Shown in pieces: positions 43,919 to 55,752 of a stretch of DNA of 64,000 nt. The notes under the pieces were generated by a model. That model was given only the letters and a program-made list of their open reading frames with translations. It had not been told where the DNA came from and searched no databases. How positions within the stretch are numbered: position 1 is the stretch's first letter; each line of letters starts with the position of its first letter. The position numbers and the translations under genes are program-made. Source of the stretch: Mesodorylaimus sp. YZB2_4 (Eukaryota > Nematoda > Enoplea > Dorylaimida > Dorylaimidae); the NCBI GenBank assembly GCA_030248295.1, contig JASANH010000720.1, forward strand, positions 304,014-368,013, in the 5' to 3' direction.

Positions 43919-46900
43919 ATGGGTAGAAAAGTAACCCTAGCAGCTTGCATTTTGAATCAATGGGCGCTCGATTTTGAGGGAAATCAAAACAGAATCGTTA
44001 AAAGTAAGTACAAGTTTGACTGACTGGTACACTGTAGGTTCGTGCTCATTCCTGTCATGTTTTACCTCATGACCGAACGTAAATGCAGTCGAGGGTGAAG
44101 GGGCACAACACTGTGCACAGTAATTGACGGACCTGGCCGGGGGGGGGGGGGGGGGTCGAACACTTGCTGTTATTACGAGCCTGGTCTGATTGTGAGAGGT
44201 AGATGCCTTACAGACCAAGCTACGAGCCTGGTCATCGGCTGCCTCCTATGACCCACTTTAAAGCTGAACCAGCTAAACTGCAACAGACGACTCCTCGCCA
44301 GCATAGTTTTTACTGATTCTGACTACATTTCATCCGCCATGCATGAAGTCCGAGCCAGAAAAAATAGGTTTTTTAGCATGTAATTCAACACAAAGTAACA
44401 TGGCTGCACAGTGTCCACACTGCGGATGTCCTCGACCAATGCAATAAGGTACTGACGAGTGAAAGCAACGCTGAGGGCCTCTGATTTCACATCTGGGACA
44501 GATGAGGCTATAGAAAGCACGTGAAAGGGGAAGGCTAAGCTACCTTTTGGTAGTCCACCTTCAGGTCTGGGCGCATCATTATCTGTCTGTGGGTAGTCAT
44601 ATTCTGTCTGGCCCACCAGCGGGTGGGGAGTCTGCTCAAGAATTCTGTCAACGCCTTGCTGTGCTGCTGACTGCACTGCTTGTCTCCCATGCTCGGCGTT
44701 GAAGCAATATTTTTTGCCATTCAGGTATCATTGCATCGAGAAAGGCGGGCGCGAAACTGCGACTTGGTGGCGAATTGGAGGTGACTGGATATGGATGCGC
44801 TGATCACTTCCTCGAACCAGACACGTTCGTGCATTCGTGGCAAGTACTGGCCGAAATTTTGACCCATCCTGAATGCCGTGATATCATATGCTTCATTGGA
44901 ATGTAAGTTCGAGTACCCACTGAGGCAGGGCTCCTCGGTCCCATCGCTTTCCAACGGACCACACGCGCATATATTGACGCGGGGTGTTCTCGCTGGGCAG
45001 TCATTCCACTGAAACCCATGCGTGGTGGTTGCTCTCACCTCAGTCACTCCAAACTTGGCTGTGGTGCCTACTAAGGTTATTCGTGCTGGCTCGGTTCTCA
45101 TGGCCCTAATGTTTGCTTGCTGGGCGAGGCGTCAACTTGCACTTTGATTCGTCTTTCAGGCCAGTCATGCACAAGAATATCAGATACAACTGTTTGGTGG
45201 CTATATTGGACGGGTGAGTAATTTGGATTTGTGTGACCAATTGGGTAGGCCACGTTGATCAGCAGCTGATAGTGACGCCTGTCGCGACGATATTTTAGGA
45301 TTGAAGGCTCTAAGAGGCCATGGGTTTCGAGAGCTGGGCTGAAGCTCTATTATCACTTCCTCCAGTTGGATTCGGGGAAGTTAAAAAAGCGATACTTAAA
45401 GTGATGGGAGCTGGCCGGATCAGACGCTAAATTATGAGAATGACAAATCCCCTGAACTGACTAGCCAGAGTGATTTTCAATCTCTACTTTAGGGGAGCTG
45501 GAGGGAGCCCTCCTCCGGCGTCTGACCAAGAGGTTAGCTCCCACACCACTAGCCAGGGCATCGCTCCCTTACGCCACCCCGCCATGGGCAGTTGGCTAAT
45601 AATGACCTCTCGCTAGCACCTTTATTCGCTATTGCCGGAGGCCTGAGACATGACTTTGGCGGTTAGGCTTGCAAGTCCACGTCAGACCTAGTCCAATCCA
45701 AAGCTCGCCAAAAAATGTCAGGCTCGCCGAAGGCACAGGAAAGGATAAAGTAGACCAGGATCGAATCCTATGTAGCCCCACTCCTAACAGACAGAGGGGT
45801 ACTCCCCACTAGAGGGTTTTTCGATGTCATGTCATACTTTATCCATTGCCAAACACCATGCAGCGCACTCGAAGGCTAAGGAACTCATACTGTAGATCGT
45901 TTTTCACCCAGGCGGGAGTCGAACCCTCCCCTCTTAGTGCGCCGCTAGCGTGACAGGCAGACGCCTAACCCACTAGGCCACGATCCGGGGCCCCTTCGAT
46001 GACCCTCTTAATAGAAATGGGGTAAATCCCTTCAACCTTCACGGTGGCAAACTAAGGCAAGCTACACACGGCTTGTCAGGATGACCTTGCCCCCTGTTCC
46101 AGTTGGCGGAACACGCCTATTGACTGCACCTTCATCTTTTCTCTTCAGAAAAATTATCTTCATTCGCCCAAAACAAGCTTTATGCGATGATCGTAATTAT
46201 CGTGAGACTCGTTGGTTTACACTGTGGCAAAAAGTACGCCGGACTGAGGACCATTTCCTGCCGCAACTAATTCGAGACGTGACGGGCCAAGTAAGGCGGT
46301 GGCAGGTTTGTGCAAGGACATAGTGAAGATCTGTGGTGCTTTCAGATCTCGGTTCCTTTTGGTGACGCTGTGCTGTCCACTTTGGATGCGTGCATTGGAT
46401 GCGAGATATGCGAAGAGTTGTGGACACCTGACAGGTGAGCAGGGACCGACTAGGCAAAGTCCCATGTGAGGAGCAAGGCACGGAGCGAGCATTTTTAATG
46501 AAGCGAAGAAGAGACAAGGCATGTGGCGCATGAACTTGGGGGAATGAGGTGCTGACAGGTTATATTTGGGAGTTGAGCGGGATGCGGACTCACTTAGATT
46601 CCAGATACTGGGGTCAGTACCTAGAAGAATTCATAATAGTTATGCCTACAGTACAGCCCTTGTATTGAGCGGGACACCTTAGCATCCGCTGCATGGCTAC
46701 TCATAGCGCCAGTTACAAGTTGAGCCCAGCTGTCGTATCTGCGCATTGGCTGGATTCCTTATTGTGATTGCTCTTCATTTACAGCCCGGCCACTTGGATG
46801 TCGTTGGACGGGGTGGAGATCATTTGCAATTCGAGTGGTTCGCATCACGAATTGCGCAAGTTCGAATATCGCGCTAATAATCTGATTCTAAACGCGTCTC

Positions 46901-49900
46901 GAAAGGTAACAGCTCGCATTTTTTTTGAGGGGTCTTTGACGTGTATTTGATTCGCAGAATGGTGGAGTCTACGTTTTCGCCAATCTACGTGGCTGCGATG
47001 GAGATCGATTGTACTACGACGGTGGGGCGATGATCTCGTGCAATGGCGAGGTCTTTGCACAAGGGCACCAATTTAGTCCGTCGGAAGTGGTAAATAGTTG
47101 GCCTTGTTCGAATGCGCCTTTTTGGCCTGGTGCTCAAGTACTCGACGAAAAGGGATAAGAGCAGTTTGGTGAAGCTCGAATGAAATGAGGCATCAAGATA
47201 AATCAAAAAGCATTAGCTTCAGCGGGAATCGAACTCGACCCCGAAGCACACTAAATTGAGCATAGGGTGTTGCAGAGCTAGTGTAGAGGGTGGCGGAGTG
47301 CTGTGGTCGGACAGCTACCACAAAGGTATTGGAATGAACGATTGGGAGTGCTCTCCATGCTGTTTTTTCAATGAAGCGCTACACGCAGCAGGCTACTAAA
47401 GCAGCCACCGAGTGATCGAAAGTGGTGGTATCGGTTAAATGCCCCGTCTAGTTAAGTGGTGGCAGGGGCCTCTATTTAGTGCTTTGACACCAACAACCGC
47501 GAGCTAACGCAGTTCAGTCTTCGATAAACAAAAACCTCAACGGGAGTGTCCTGGCCTTTGGCGTAGTAAACTGGCAGTATTTCATGTGTTTCAGGAGGTA
47601 ATTACGTCTACGTTGGATCTGGACGACGTTCGTACGTATCGCAATTTGATACGCAGTCGTAGCCACCGCGCTAGTATCGCAGAGTCGTATCCCCGCATTC
47701 GGATCGATTTTGCCTTGGCAGCGCCGGACAGTGCAAAACTTCCGAGATCGCGGCCAATCAAACTTCATTATCCGAGGCCAGAAGAGGAGATCGCGTACGT
47801 GTGTTTATTGGCTGGAATTGGGCAACGGGGATGGTCTGTGAGGATAGAAGAGACTTACATGTGACTTGCAACTTCAGGTTGGGCCCGGCGTGTTGGTTGT
47901 GGGACTATCTACGTCGTAGCGGACAAAATGGATTTTTTATTTCGTTGAGCGGTGGTCGGGACAGTGCTGCTGTAGCCTGCATCGTATATTCCATGTGCAG
48001 GTTACTGTGTCAAGCGGTGAATGAAGGTGAGCATGTGGACTCCTGTTTCTGTGCTAGTTGCTGGGCGGTCCAGCTTCAAGCAGGGCACCCAGACAGACTG
48101 TAGACCAGGCTTCTACCTTGTGGCTATAAGTAATCATTTCTGAGATTTTTAGACCCGGATGTCGAAAAAGACGTTCGTAATATTTTGGGGATTGCCGAAG
48201 AACCCTTGCCGGACACGCCCGAGGAAATGTGCAGCAAACTGCTGTGGACTTGTTACACGGCAAGCAAGAATTCATCGATGGAAACTCGTCAATGCGCCGC
48301 TGGATTGGCTGAACAAATCGGGAGGTATGGGGAGCTGCTAGGACCGACAGAGTCTATATCCTTACCCCAGAATCCAGATGTGCATACGAAGAGTCCTACC
48401 GCCACGTGGAAAGTGTTGGCACTCTGCCTTTCTTGAGTTGACGTGTGCGCATGACAAGAATTTAGAATGTCTGCATTCTGTTTGTCATCAATATCATGCA
48501 TGACCCATCAGTTACAGAGTACTATAAGGCATCTAGTGCCATCTAGTTTTATGCTTTCTGCTGTTTTCAGCAACCACTTCGTCGTGCCCATCGATGAGAC
48601 TGTGAACACGGTCGTGGATTCATTCGTAAATATTTATGGCAAAGAATGCGCGCCCAAGTTTGCTGTTCATGGTGGAAGTGTGCGCGAGAATTTGGCTCTG
48701 CAAAATGTGCAAGCTCGAGCTCGAATGGTGATAGCCTATTTCTTTGCTCAACTGATACCATGGCAGACGGGCTGCAAGAACCCGGGAGTCCTCTTGGTAT
48801 TGTCCACGGCCAATGTGGACGAAAGCTTGCGAGGTCATCTGACCAAATATGATTGCTCGTCGGGCGATCTGAATCCGATTGGATCGATTAGTAAAGTGGA
48901 TTTGAGAAAATTTTTGGACTTTTGCGTCACGGAATACGGTTTGACGTCGTTGAGTCGGTATGAATGAAGTGCTTTGTGCGCAGCCTGTCCAGGCAGGCGT
49001 AGGAGAGAGTGGCCGACGGGACAAAAACTCCGATTGGAGTGGGACTATACCAGCCAGGCAAGAGTATCGATTACTCTTTCCAACTCGCCACGACCTGCCT
49101 GGCTGAGGGTTACATGTGGATGGGTGGGAGGTCACGTTCAGCAACCACAGAGCAAGTCCACAGATCAGATCGGGAGGACATGAGGGTCAGATCATGTTTA
49201 CCGGTGGAAAACAAGGCAAAGGTCAGCTGTTACGCATCCATTCCCGGGTCTCATCCCAGCTCTTAGGGTAGGTGCATGATTGAAGCCCCGTCTACGCTAT
49301 ACTCACTGTGCCCACTGGACACCTGTCATGCCATCTATTCTCACACAAACGAGCATGACTAAATGGATTTGTGTTTAGAATCATGAATGCTGACCCTTCT
49401 GCCGAACTGGAACCGCTGTCGGAAGATGGTCGCTGTATACAATCTGACGAGGTAAGCAGTCGACTGGCGACTTTGAACACCAAGGTGGCTGGGTATCAGT
49501 GGGTATTGTCATCCACTGTCACAATCGCTCATGCAGGCTTGACTCTGGGTGACAGAGCTGGTATGGGGAAACCGAAGCAAATATGCCTGCTCTTTTTTGT
49601 TTTAGGTAGACATGGGCATGACTTACGCGGAGCTGTCTACGTTTGGAAATCTTCGCAAGCCGGGCGCCTGTGGACCATATTCAATGTTTTGCAAGTTATT
49701 GGAAATGTGGCATGATGAAATGACTCCCCAACAGGTGGGCGTAGTGCTCAGAGTAACCAGTGGCCAGTGTAGGGTGCTCAGTAGCACCAACAGGTAGTGT
49801 TGGGGGCAGGAGGCCTGGCCGTGAGAGAGTGCATGCAGCACTAGCATACAGTATCACGACAGCAACACCACAAGACACCAGTGACTATGCATGGTAATAG

Positions 49901-50197
49901 AACACGAAGTTATAGATAGCCGCCAAGGTGAAGCATTTCTTCCGCATGTACGCCATTAATCGTCATAAGCTGACCGTTTTGACTCCGGCTTATCACGCCG
50001 AGGCCTACAATCCGGACGATCATCGTCACGACCATCGACCATTCTTGTACAACACGGATTGGCCTTGGCAGTTCCGGGAAATCGATCAACACGTACGCGT
50101 GTGTCTAGATGCATTGAGTGACCACTGCTGATTGACTTTGTTTCAGGTAGAATATTTGCAGTCGCAAGCGAATCATACCCGTGCCCTGGACGAGTGA
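43919..50197 (+). CDS. NADSYN1: Glutamine-dependent NAD+ synthetase
   Basis: Fifteen exons (43919-44003, 44725-44902, 45160-45213, 46149-46290, 46346-46434, 46785-46905, 46958-47089, 47595-47794, 47878-48026, 48153-48324, 48571-48957, 49379-49451, 49606-49734, 49916-50092, 50147-50197) keep frame and give 712 aa (human NADSYN1 706). The N-terminus [20 protein letters not shown] is family-typical. The nitrilase-type glutaminase shows Glu ([12 protein letters not shown]), Lys (IRPKQAL) and Cys (CEICEELW). The C-terminal synthetase has [33 protein letters not shown] and LTPAYHAE. It amidates deamido-NAD with ATP, using ammonia from glutamine, the last step of NAD+ biosynthesis in the cytosol. 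One oddity: the ATP-loop motif SGG(V/I/L)DS reads SGGRDS (CGG at 47957-47959). Intron 1 holds a SINE-2 and the right arm of an inverted repeat. Confidence 0.95.
44055..44226 (-). mobile_element. SINE-2 copy with poly-G expansion in the B-box region
   Basis: TCATGTTTTACCTCATGACC, then AGTCGAGGGTGAAGGGGCAC, match subfamily a. A run of about 19 G (about 44138-44157) precedes GTCGAACACTTG, where other copies read GGCCCGCGAGTCGAACACTCG. Lies in NADSYN1 intron 1. Confidence 0.65.
44261..44469 (-). repeat. Right arm of the 209-bp inverted repeat
   Basis: Reverse complement of 42313-42521. It overlaps the end of a 117-codon minus-strand frame (44323-44676), which is partly repeat-derived and has no recognisable domain. 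Confidence 0.9.
45832..45992 (-). mobile_element. SINE-2 (tRNA-derived), subfamily b
   Basis: Minus strand: GTGGCCTAGTGGGTTAGGCG (A-box region), GGTTCGACTCCCGCC (B box), then CCTTCGAGTGCGCTGCATGG. In NADSYN1 intron 3. Confidence 0.8.
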
Positions 50198-50899
50198 GGT
50201 GGTCAAATAAGGAGGGAGAGGGGGGAGAAGAATAAGAAGACCAGTGATCAATGCAACATATCGATGCGGATCTTGAATTGTTTCAGCGTTTTATCGTAGC
50301 ATAGCCATAGAAAAGGTTAGAAAAAGCCACACTTTATTTTGATGAAAGCGATGAATGTAAGAGCTCGCCAGGCAGACAATAAAATAAGTTGGACGACGTG
50401 CCTGTGGAGTGCGTGTCTCCGCGTGCACTAGCAGTGGTAGCTTCAGTTTAAGCAATGAAAGCAAAACAAATGTATGTCAGCAAACATACTGCTCTCAAAT
50501 TAGAGAAACCTCCAATTCAATGCTCTCTCAGCCTACAGGGGGAGGGTAATACAGTATCAGCCACACATGCGACACTGTATCATGCTCTTCGATGACTACC
50601 CAAGGTCTACACCAACTTATGGCACGGGTATCGCGAGCCTCTACAGTTCAAACCATATCTTTTGGCAATCGTGACAGATACTCAACAAACAAGCACCGTC
50701 GGAAGCTGCAGGATTGTGGAGACTAGGCCCCAATGTGGATCGCCCCTCTGATGATTTCATAAAGTGTATCAAAATATGGATGAAATGAATTTACAAATAC
50801 AAACATTTACCTCCTCGTTGGTGAAAGCGGACAGCTGCAAACGTCACTTGTCTTCTAGTGAGCGGTATATGTAACGATATTACTAAGGTACACTGCGCT
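50198..50899. other. 3' flank of the NAD synthetase gene
   Basis: 3' UTR, then unassigned sequence up to the inverted LINE tail. No gene or repeat recognised. Confidence 0.45.
50378..50383 (+). promoter_or_regulatory. Polyadenylation signal of the NAD synthetase gene
   Basis: AATAAA about 180 bp after the stop codon. No other candidate lies closer. Confidence 0.5.
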
Positions 50900-52610
50900 T
50901 TTTCTATTCTATTCTATTTCTATTTATTTCTTGCCGAAACACATTACTGTGCACTCTGAGACAGCAGGCCACATAAGGTATAAACAAAGCCACGTAAAGC
51001 ATAAAACAAAGTCAAGAGCGAAACCATAAAACCCCGTCGTCAGATAAAACTTCATCGATAAACTTACGAAACTATGGTCTTCGACGATATTTCAATCTTA
51101 AATCGAGGCAACTTCATATGGCAACGAGTTCCATGCATTCATAGAGCTGTGCAAAAAACTTTGCTTAAAACGTTCGTAGTTTGGGATTAGGGCCAGGGTC
51201 GACCGTACCACCGTACCGGCCGTACCGTACCGCCGTACCGGGGGTGGTACGGTGCGGTACGGGTACGGCAGTGAAAACAGGCCGGTACGGCCTTACCTCC
51301 AGGGTTATGTCATTTTTAAATTTTCCGCGCTTCAGTGATTCGCAGGTGCATGCAGCTTACTTCAAACCAGCTGTTTTTGAGTAGGTATTCGAGAAAGTGT
51401 GAAATCAAGAAAATTGTTGCACTGTACCGTAGCTGCAGGACTTGCTGGTGTGAATTGAATTTCGTAGCTGGTCTATTGGGACAGCCAGTTAGGTCTTATC
51501 AGCAAATGTCTCCTAAACTTACTAAAGTTTACGATTATTACTACATCGACGACAACGATGAATTACACGCAATTTGCAAGGCCTGTAAGACAAAGATCTC
51601 GAGAGGCGGCCCCTCATCTCACTCTGATTTCTAGCGCTGGAAATCAGGTGCTGGAAAGCTAAGAAACCGCATTTTTGGTGGCTAAGAATGTATGCGGGGG
51701 TAACCATGGAAGTCTTATGCCAGAAAATACCCGAATGCTTCCTTTTGTGAAATGTAATCTGCCAGCAGTTGGATTCAATACGCTGAAATTAGTCTAATAC
51801 GGATGTGTGACGCCAGATTCAAACAAGCTAATAAAGTACTTTTGCTGAACTGTCCGCTTTTGAAATCAAAGCATAACCAGCTAAGAAAGTTTCTTATTCA
51901 TATGCAGTTAAAGTAAAATTCTGAGTTCGGTACGGTACGGCACGTCTGGTACGGTACGGTACGGTACGGCCGTACCAGGCCCTCGGTACGGGTACGGTCA
52001 AAAAAGCCGGTACGGTCGACCCTGGGATTAGGGCAATCAAATGATGAGGTTCTGTCAAGCGAGCACTAAAACGTAATCCTGAATCCGTTTTGTGAATCAA
52101 AAAAGAATTCGGAAAATCGTGTGTGTCATTGTAATATTTGTGGAACTGGCATAATTCAAGACATTTTCTACGATCATGAAATGAAGACCACCCCATCTGA
52201 CTAAGTCCAGTCTCATACGACGCGTTCCAATCTTTCAAAATCATACGTAGCGCAAAAAATTTAGATCGCTCAAGCTCCTGAATATTTTTTTTTTTAAAAC
52301 GAGGTCCCAAGATACACATCCGTATTCAAGAACTGATCTTACACACGCATTGTAAACAGTAAGTAAAACTTGGGAAAAACCGAACGACCAAACGCGATTA
52401 ATGGCACCAATCATAGAATTTGCCCGTTTGCTAACTTCAAAAATATGATCAGAAAACTTCAGATCGTGATCAAAAAGAACTCCTCGATATCTGACAGATA
52501 TCGAAACATGCAAAGATGCTTTATTCAAAAAAGGAGATCTTTCTGAAGTCGGTACTAAGAAACATAACAAAAAATCAAAATCAAATCGCTTTTGGACAGG
52601 CATAGACTAC
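50900..52610 (-). mobile_element. Jockey/CR1-like LINE fragment, interrupted by a hAT-like element
   Basis: On the minus strand, 52610-52034 encodes reverse transcriptase C-terminal pieces: VRYRGVLFDHDLKFSDHI, RANSMIGAINRV, YGCVSWDLVLKK, then CQFHKYYNDTHDFPNSFLIH. The element resumes at 51183-50900 with the 3' UTR and an (ATAGA)n tail like that at 17185-17219. The same GGATTAGGGC flanks both sides of the inserted DNA, so the two pieces were once continuous. Confidence 0.83.
51194..52024 (+). mobile_element. hAT-like DNA transposon nested in the LINE
   Basis: The termini CAGGGTCGACCGTACC and GGTACGGTCGACCCTG are exact inverse copies. CAGGG ends are typical of hAT elements. It is flanked by a direct repeat GGATTAGGGC (51184-51193 and 52025-52034), longer than the usual 8-bp hAT duplication. 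Subterminal zones are packed with CCGTACC/GGTACGG units (51205-51290 and 51930-52015). Inside, about 51508-51634 encodes KVYDYYYIDDNDELHAICKA followed by CKTKI, a BED-type zinc finger start as found in hAT transposases; the catalytic part is absent. It is a deleted, non-autonomous derivative. Confidence 0.85.
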
Positions 52611-52789
52611 TAGGAAATAAATTCAACTCTTCCAAATAGCTTTCCTTTTGTCTCCTTGAGTCGCTGAGAATAAAACAGGAGGCGCTCAGGTGTTTGCCAA
52701 AAAATGATTCGAGGCGATCGATGCGTAAAATTTGAATTGGGTCTTGGTATCAAAGGAGCTTCTGGGACAAAATAGGTTAAGAGGAGGCA

Positions 52790-54035
52790 TGCTATCCATT
52801 ACAGACGGGAAAGAATTGTTTGTCAGCGATCACGCCTGAGCCCTCGGGTGTTCCCCAAGGATCGGTCCTCGGTCCGACACTGTTTATTGCCTTTATTGAT
52901 CCACTGCTGCGTCTCTTCGCCGATCGATTTCCCCAGCTTTTTTGCAAGCATATGCTGATGACGTGAGCTTGCTCGTCCCGGCAAAACGTCTGGAAGACGA
53001 GTCAGCTCTTGCACAGCCTGCATTGGATTTTATCGATCAGCGGATATTGAAATCAGGTTTTGAATTTAACGTGTCTAAGACTCAATGTATTTTATATCGG
53101 TATCGCCAAGGCGCCCTCGCATCTTCCCCCAAGCTGTATTTGAATGGTCATCGTCTCGCCTTCGTCGATCAGATCGAATACCTGGGCGTCCTCTTCTCGG
53201 CTGATATTCGATTCTCTGAGCATGTTTCGACGACTGCCCGCAGTGCCATTGCAATGATTGGGGCGCTGACTAGGAAACTCGGCCGCCATGTCCGCCCGCC
53301 CGTCCTCCAAACTGTCTATGAAGCGTGCATCGGGGCGAGGTTGGAATATGGCGCTTGTGCCTGGGAGCCTATTCTAGTGTCGGACATAAATGAGCTGGAG
53401 AGGGCCTAGAGATTGGCGGTTCGGCATTGCCTGCGCGACTGGGTGGTCAACTACGATGTTGGGCTTTCTCAACTTGGCTGGAGTCGCCTGTATGATCGCC
53501 GCAAAGGCCTGAAGCTGGTGCAATTTTACAAATTTCACTTTGGGCTCCACGATTTTCCGAATACTTTTACACACATCACTCATCCCCATGCCACCAGAAA
53601 CGCTAAGCGGCATCAAGTTCTGTTGCAAACCCGGCTTACGTATTCTCAAAATTTTTTATCGTCGACAGGTCTCTTGTGGAATAATTTGAATAAAGATCTC
53701 GTTCATGTTCATGCTCATGTCTTACCACATCACCAAACGCTTATGCGCACTCGAGGGTGAAGGGACACATTTTACACAAAATGATTTACCGGCCCGCGAG
53801 TCGAACACTCGCCCGTAACTGCGCACCTGGCGTGAGAGGCAGACGCCTAACCCACACAAGGCCACGAGGTCGTTTTCTTTTTTTTGTGACCGGGTTACTA
53901 AGATGACATTTCATGATTTGATGTTTTCAATTTCTTTGCAGACGTTTATTGTGTATTCATTATCTGTGTCTGGGGTCCCTAAGTGCGCACAGGCGCTTGG
54001 CTACCAGTAAAATTGGATTGGATTGGATTGGACAG
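52790..54035 (+). mobile_element. Jockey-like LINE 3' part with (ATTGG)n tail
   Basis: Reverse transcriptase segments: a PSGVPQGSVLGP-type block (about 52835), AYADDVSLLVPAKRL with the YADD catalytic core intact (52945-52990), VDQIEYLGVLFSADIRFSEH (about 53165) and the LYDRRKGLKLVQFYKF block (about 53485). A stop at 53407 and a frameshift near 52845 break it. A SINE-2 (53702-53873) interrupts the 3' end. The element ends at a tandem ATTGG tail (54012-54032). It is a different family from the (ATAGA)n-tailed LINE beside it. Confidence 0.82.
53702..53873 (-). mobile_element. SINE-2 (tRNA-derived), subfamily a, inside a LINE
   Basis: Minus strand: GTGGCCTTGTGTGGGTTAGG head, GTTCGACTCGCGGGCC B box, CCCTCGAGTGCGCATAAGCG, (CATGAA)n-type tail. 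Short TCGTT repeats at both junctions may be the target duplication. Confidence 0.78.
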
Positions 54036-54281
54036 GCTATGCCATACACGCAATCACTTATGATCGGCCTGCTTCGTAGCAAGCCGACTGATCGCGATGT
54101 AGAGCGGAATAACTGTGCGGATGAACCACGCTGAAAGCGATGGTAACGCTACTGGCGTATCATGCGTACTGCACTGAAGGTATGCCGATAGAGCGGTTGT
54201 CGCACAGGCAGCGTGTTAGTCATTGGATCAACTGACAAACATGCAATAAGCCTAGAGAAGTCAAACAAAAACCTTTCCGTC

Positions 54282-55196
54282 CAGCATCGACCGATCCAGC
54301 CGAGCCGATCCACCAGTCCACGGGTGGATCAGTTCCCAACCCGATCCAACTGCTAGATCGGCCGGATCGGCATTTCAAAATTTGGTACGTCTTCCCCAGA
54401 AATTTGGGCTCATGGTCTCTGTGACATCATGTGAGTAAATTTTTGAATGGGTGCCAGAGGTCAGAGAGAAATCATTTGCAATGGGAAATTAAAGAAATGA
54501 ATAAGGCTGAACGATAGGTCAAGATTAGGATCAGGATTTTCCTGTTTTTTTGCGTATCGTCCTTTTTTCCTCACTGAAGCACACTTTTCAGTCATACAGC
54601 ATTTTAGAAACTTCTCTTTCCAATTATCAATCATTACACATAAGTTAAAAATTGATCCAAAAATACGCAGTTCCGATACAGGCCTAAATACGGCTGAAAT
54701 ATAGAAAAGCCATGCCAGCTAATGTCGTACTTTATCCCTAGCTAAGCATTGTACAGCACTATCGAGGGCTAAGATGCATTGACATGTTATTTTTTACACA
54801 GGCGGGAGTCGAACCCTCGTCTCTAAGTAAGGACCCAGTTTGACAGGCAGACGCCTTAACCCGCTAGGCCTCGACCTAGCTGTGCTTAGACCTTTTCCTC
54901 TAAACTCTCTACAACCTCCTTTGAATTCACCTATCAGGCTGGTGGGGACCGTGTCAAAGCGATTGCTTCCAACACGTTTTCCTTGCCTAAAAAATAGGCT
55001 TTCGTGTGTCTAAAGAAAGAAAAGAGATCTGTCGTTTACAGTATAATAGAAATTGAGAATGTGGAACAATCTGAGCTCCGAGTTTTTTTGCTAAATGAAT
55101 GAAGGAAAAAGTTTGTGCCGGATTCTGTACAGTTTTTGGTTTGAGATCGGTTAGGATCGGGTCGGCCGGATCGGATCGGGATCAGGATCCAGGCTG
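54282..55196. mobile_element. Candidate second hAT-like element with CGATCC subterminal repeats
   Basis: The left end CAGCATCGACCGATCC and the right zone (GGATCGGATCGGGATCAGGATCCAGGCTG in pieces, 55155-55196) are rich in CGATCC/GGATCGG units in opposite orientation. The plan matches the element at 51194, with GTACC replaced by GATCC. The interior holds a SINE-2 and no transposase. No target duplication was seen, so the ends are uncertain. Confidence 0.4.
54723..54888 (-). mobile_element. SINE-2 (tRNA-derived), subfamily b
   Basis: Minus strand: GAGGCCTAGCGGGTTAAGGC head, GGTTCGACTCCCGCC B box, CCCTCGATAGTGCTGTACAA. Sits inside the candidate element at 54282-55196. Confidence 0.8.
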
Positions 55197-55752
55197 GGGG
55201 TCAGATCTGTCGATGCGGGCTTTACGTTTGTCGCGAGATATAGAGATTTCTAAAGAAAATCTGTTATCAGGCAACAAAAAGGTTAGCCCAGCCACCCTAC
55301 TCTAACCAAATGAAAGGCAAACGAGGTTGGCTGGGCTTCCTCGGCCGCACGCGCTTGAGTGGGTCATGCTTATGTAGATGTGATATATCTACGTTTATGT
55401 TATGTTCAGGGCCAGGCTCACGATCGTACTCTCACACTCACCCACAATACATGCCTGTGTGATGTACTGGGTGCATCGTGGAGTCGTGGGGTCGACTCCC
55501 TGCGGGATTTTATTCTTTGTTTTTCACTAAAGGCCAATACCCTCATGAATATACGTACTTATTCGTTACATCTTCAGACTTTTGGGAGTAATTATAGATT
55601 CCTCTGCAATCTGACATTTCGGTTGGTTAGTGTGACTAATATGTTCGGTCACAAACTTGATTTCTTTTGCAAGAGGCACAAAATAGAGCACAGTTTATCG
55701 CAATATTATCCCAAGCATCTAATCCCCATAAAATCCCTCTTCGTTCAGGCAT
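55197..55752. other. Unassigned stretch
   Basis: A 136-codon open frame (55359-55769, plus) has no recognisable domain and overlaps the trypsin remnant on the other strand. A tRNA-like GGGGTCGACTCCC lies at about 55487. Confidence 0.35.

Noticed and set aside
44323-44676. 117-codon minus-strand frame in NADSYN1 intron 1
   Set aside because: About 40% lies in the inverted repeat and it shows no domain; treated as repeat-derived.
29100-54888. tRNA genes suggested by repeated B boxes
   Set aside because: The cloverleaf cannot be completed and the same head is followed by the same non-tRNA body in all copies, so these are SINEs.
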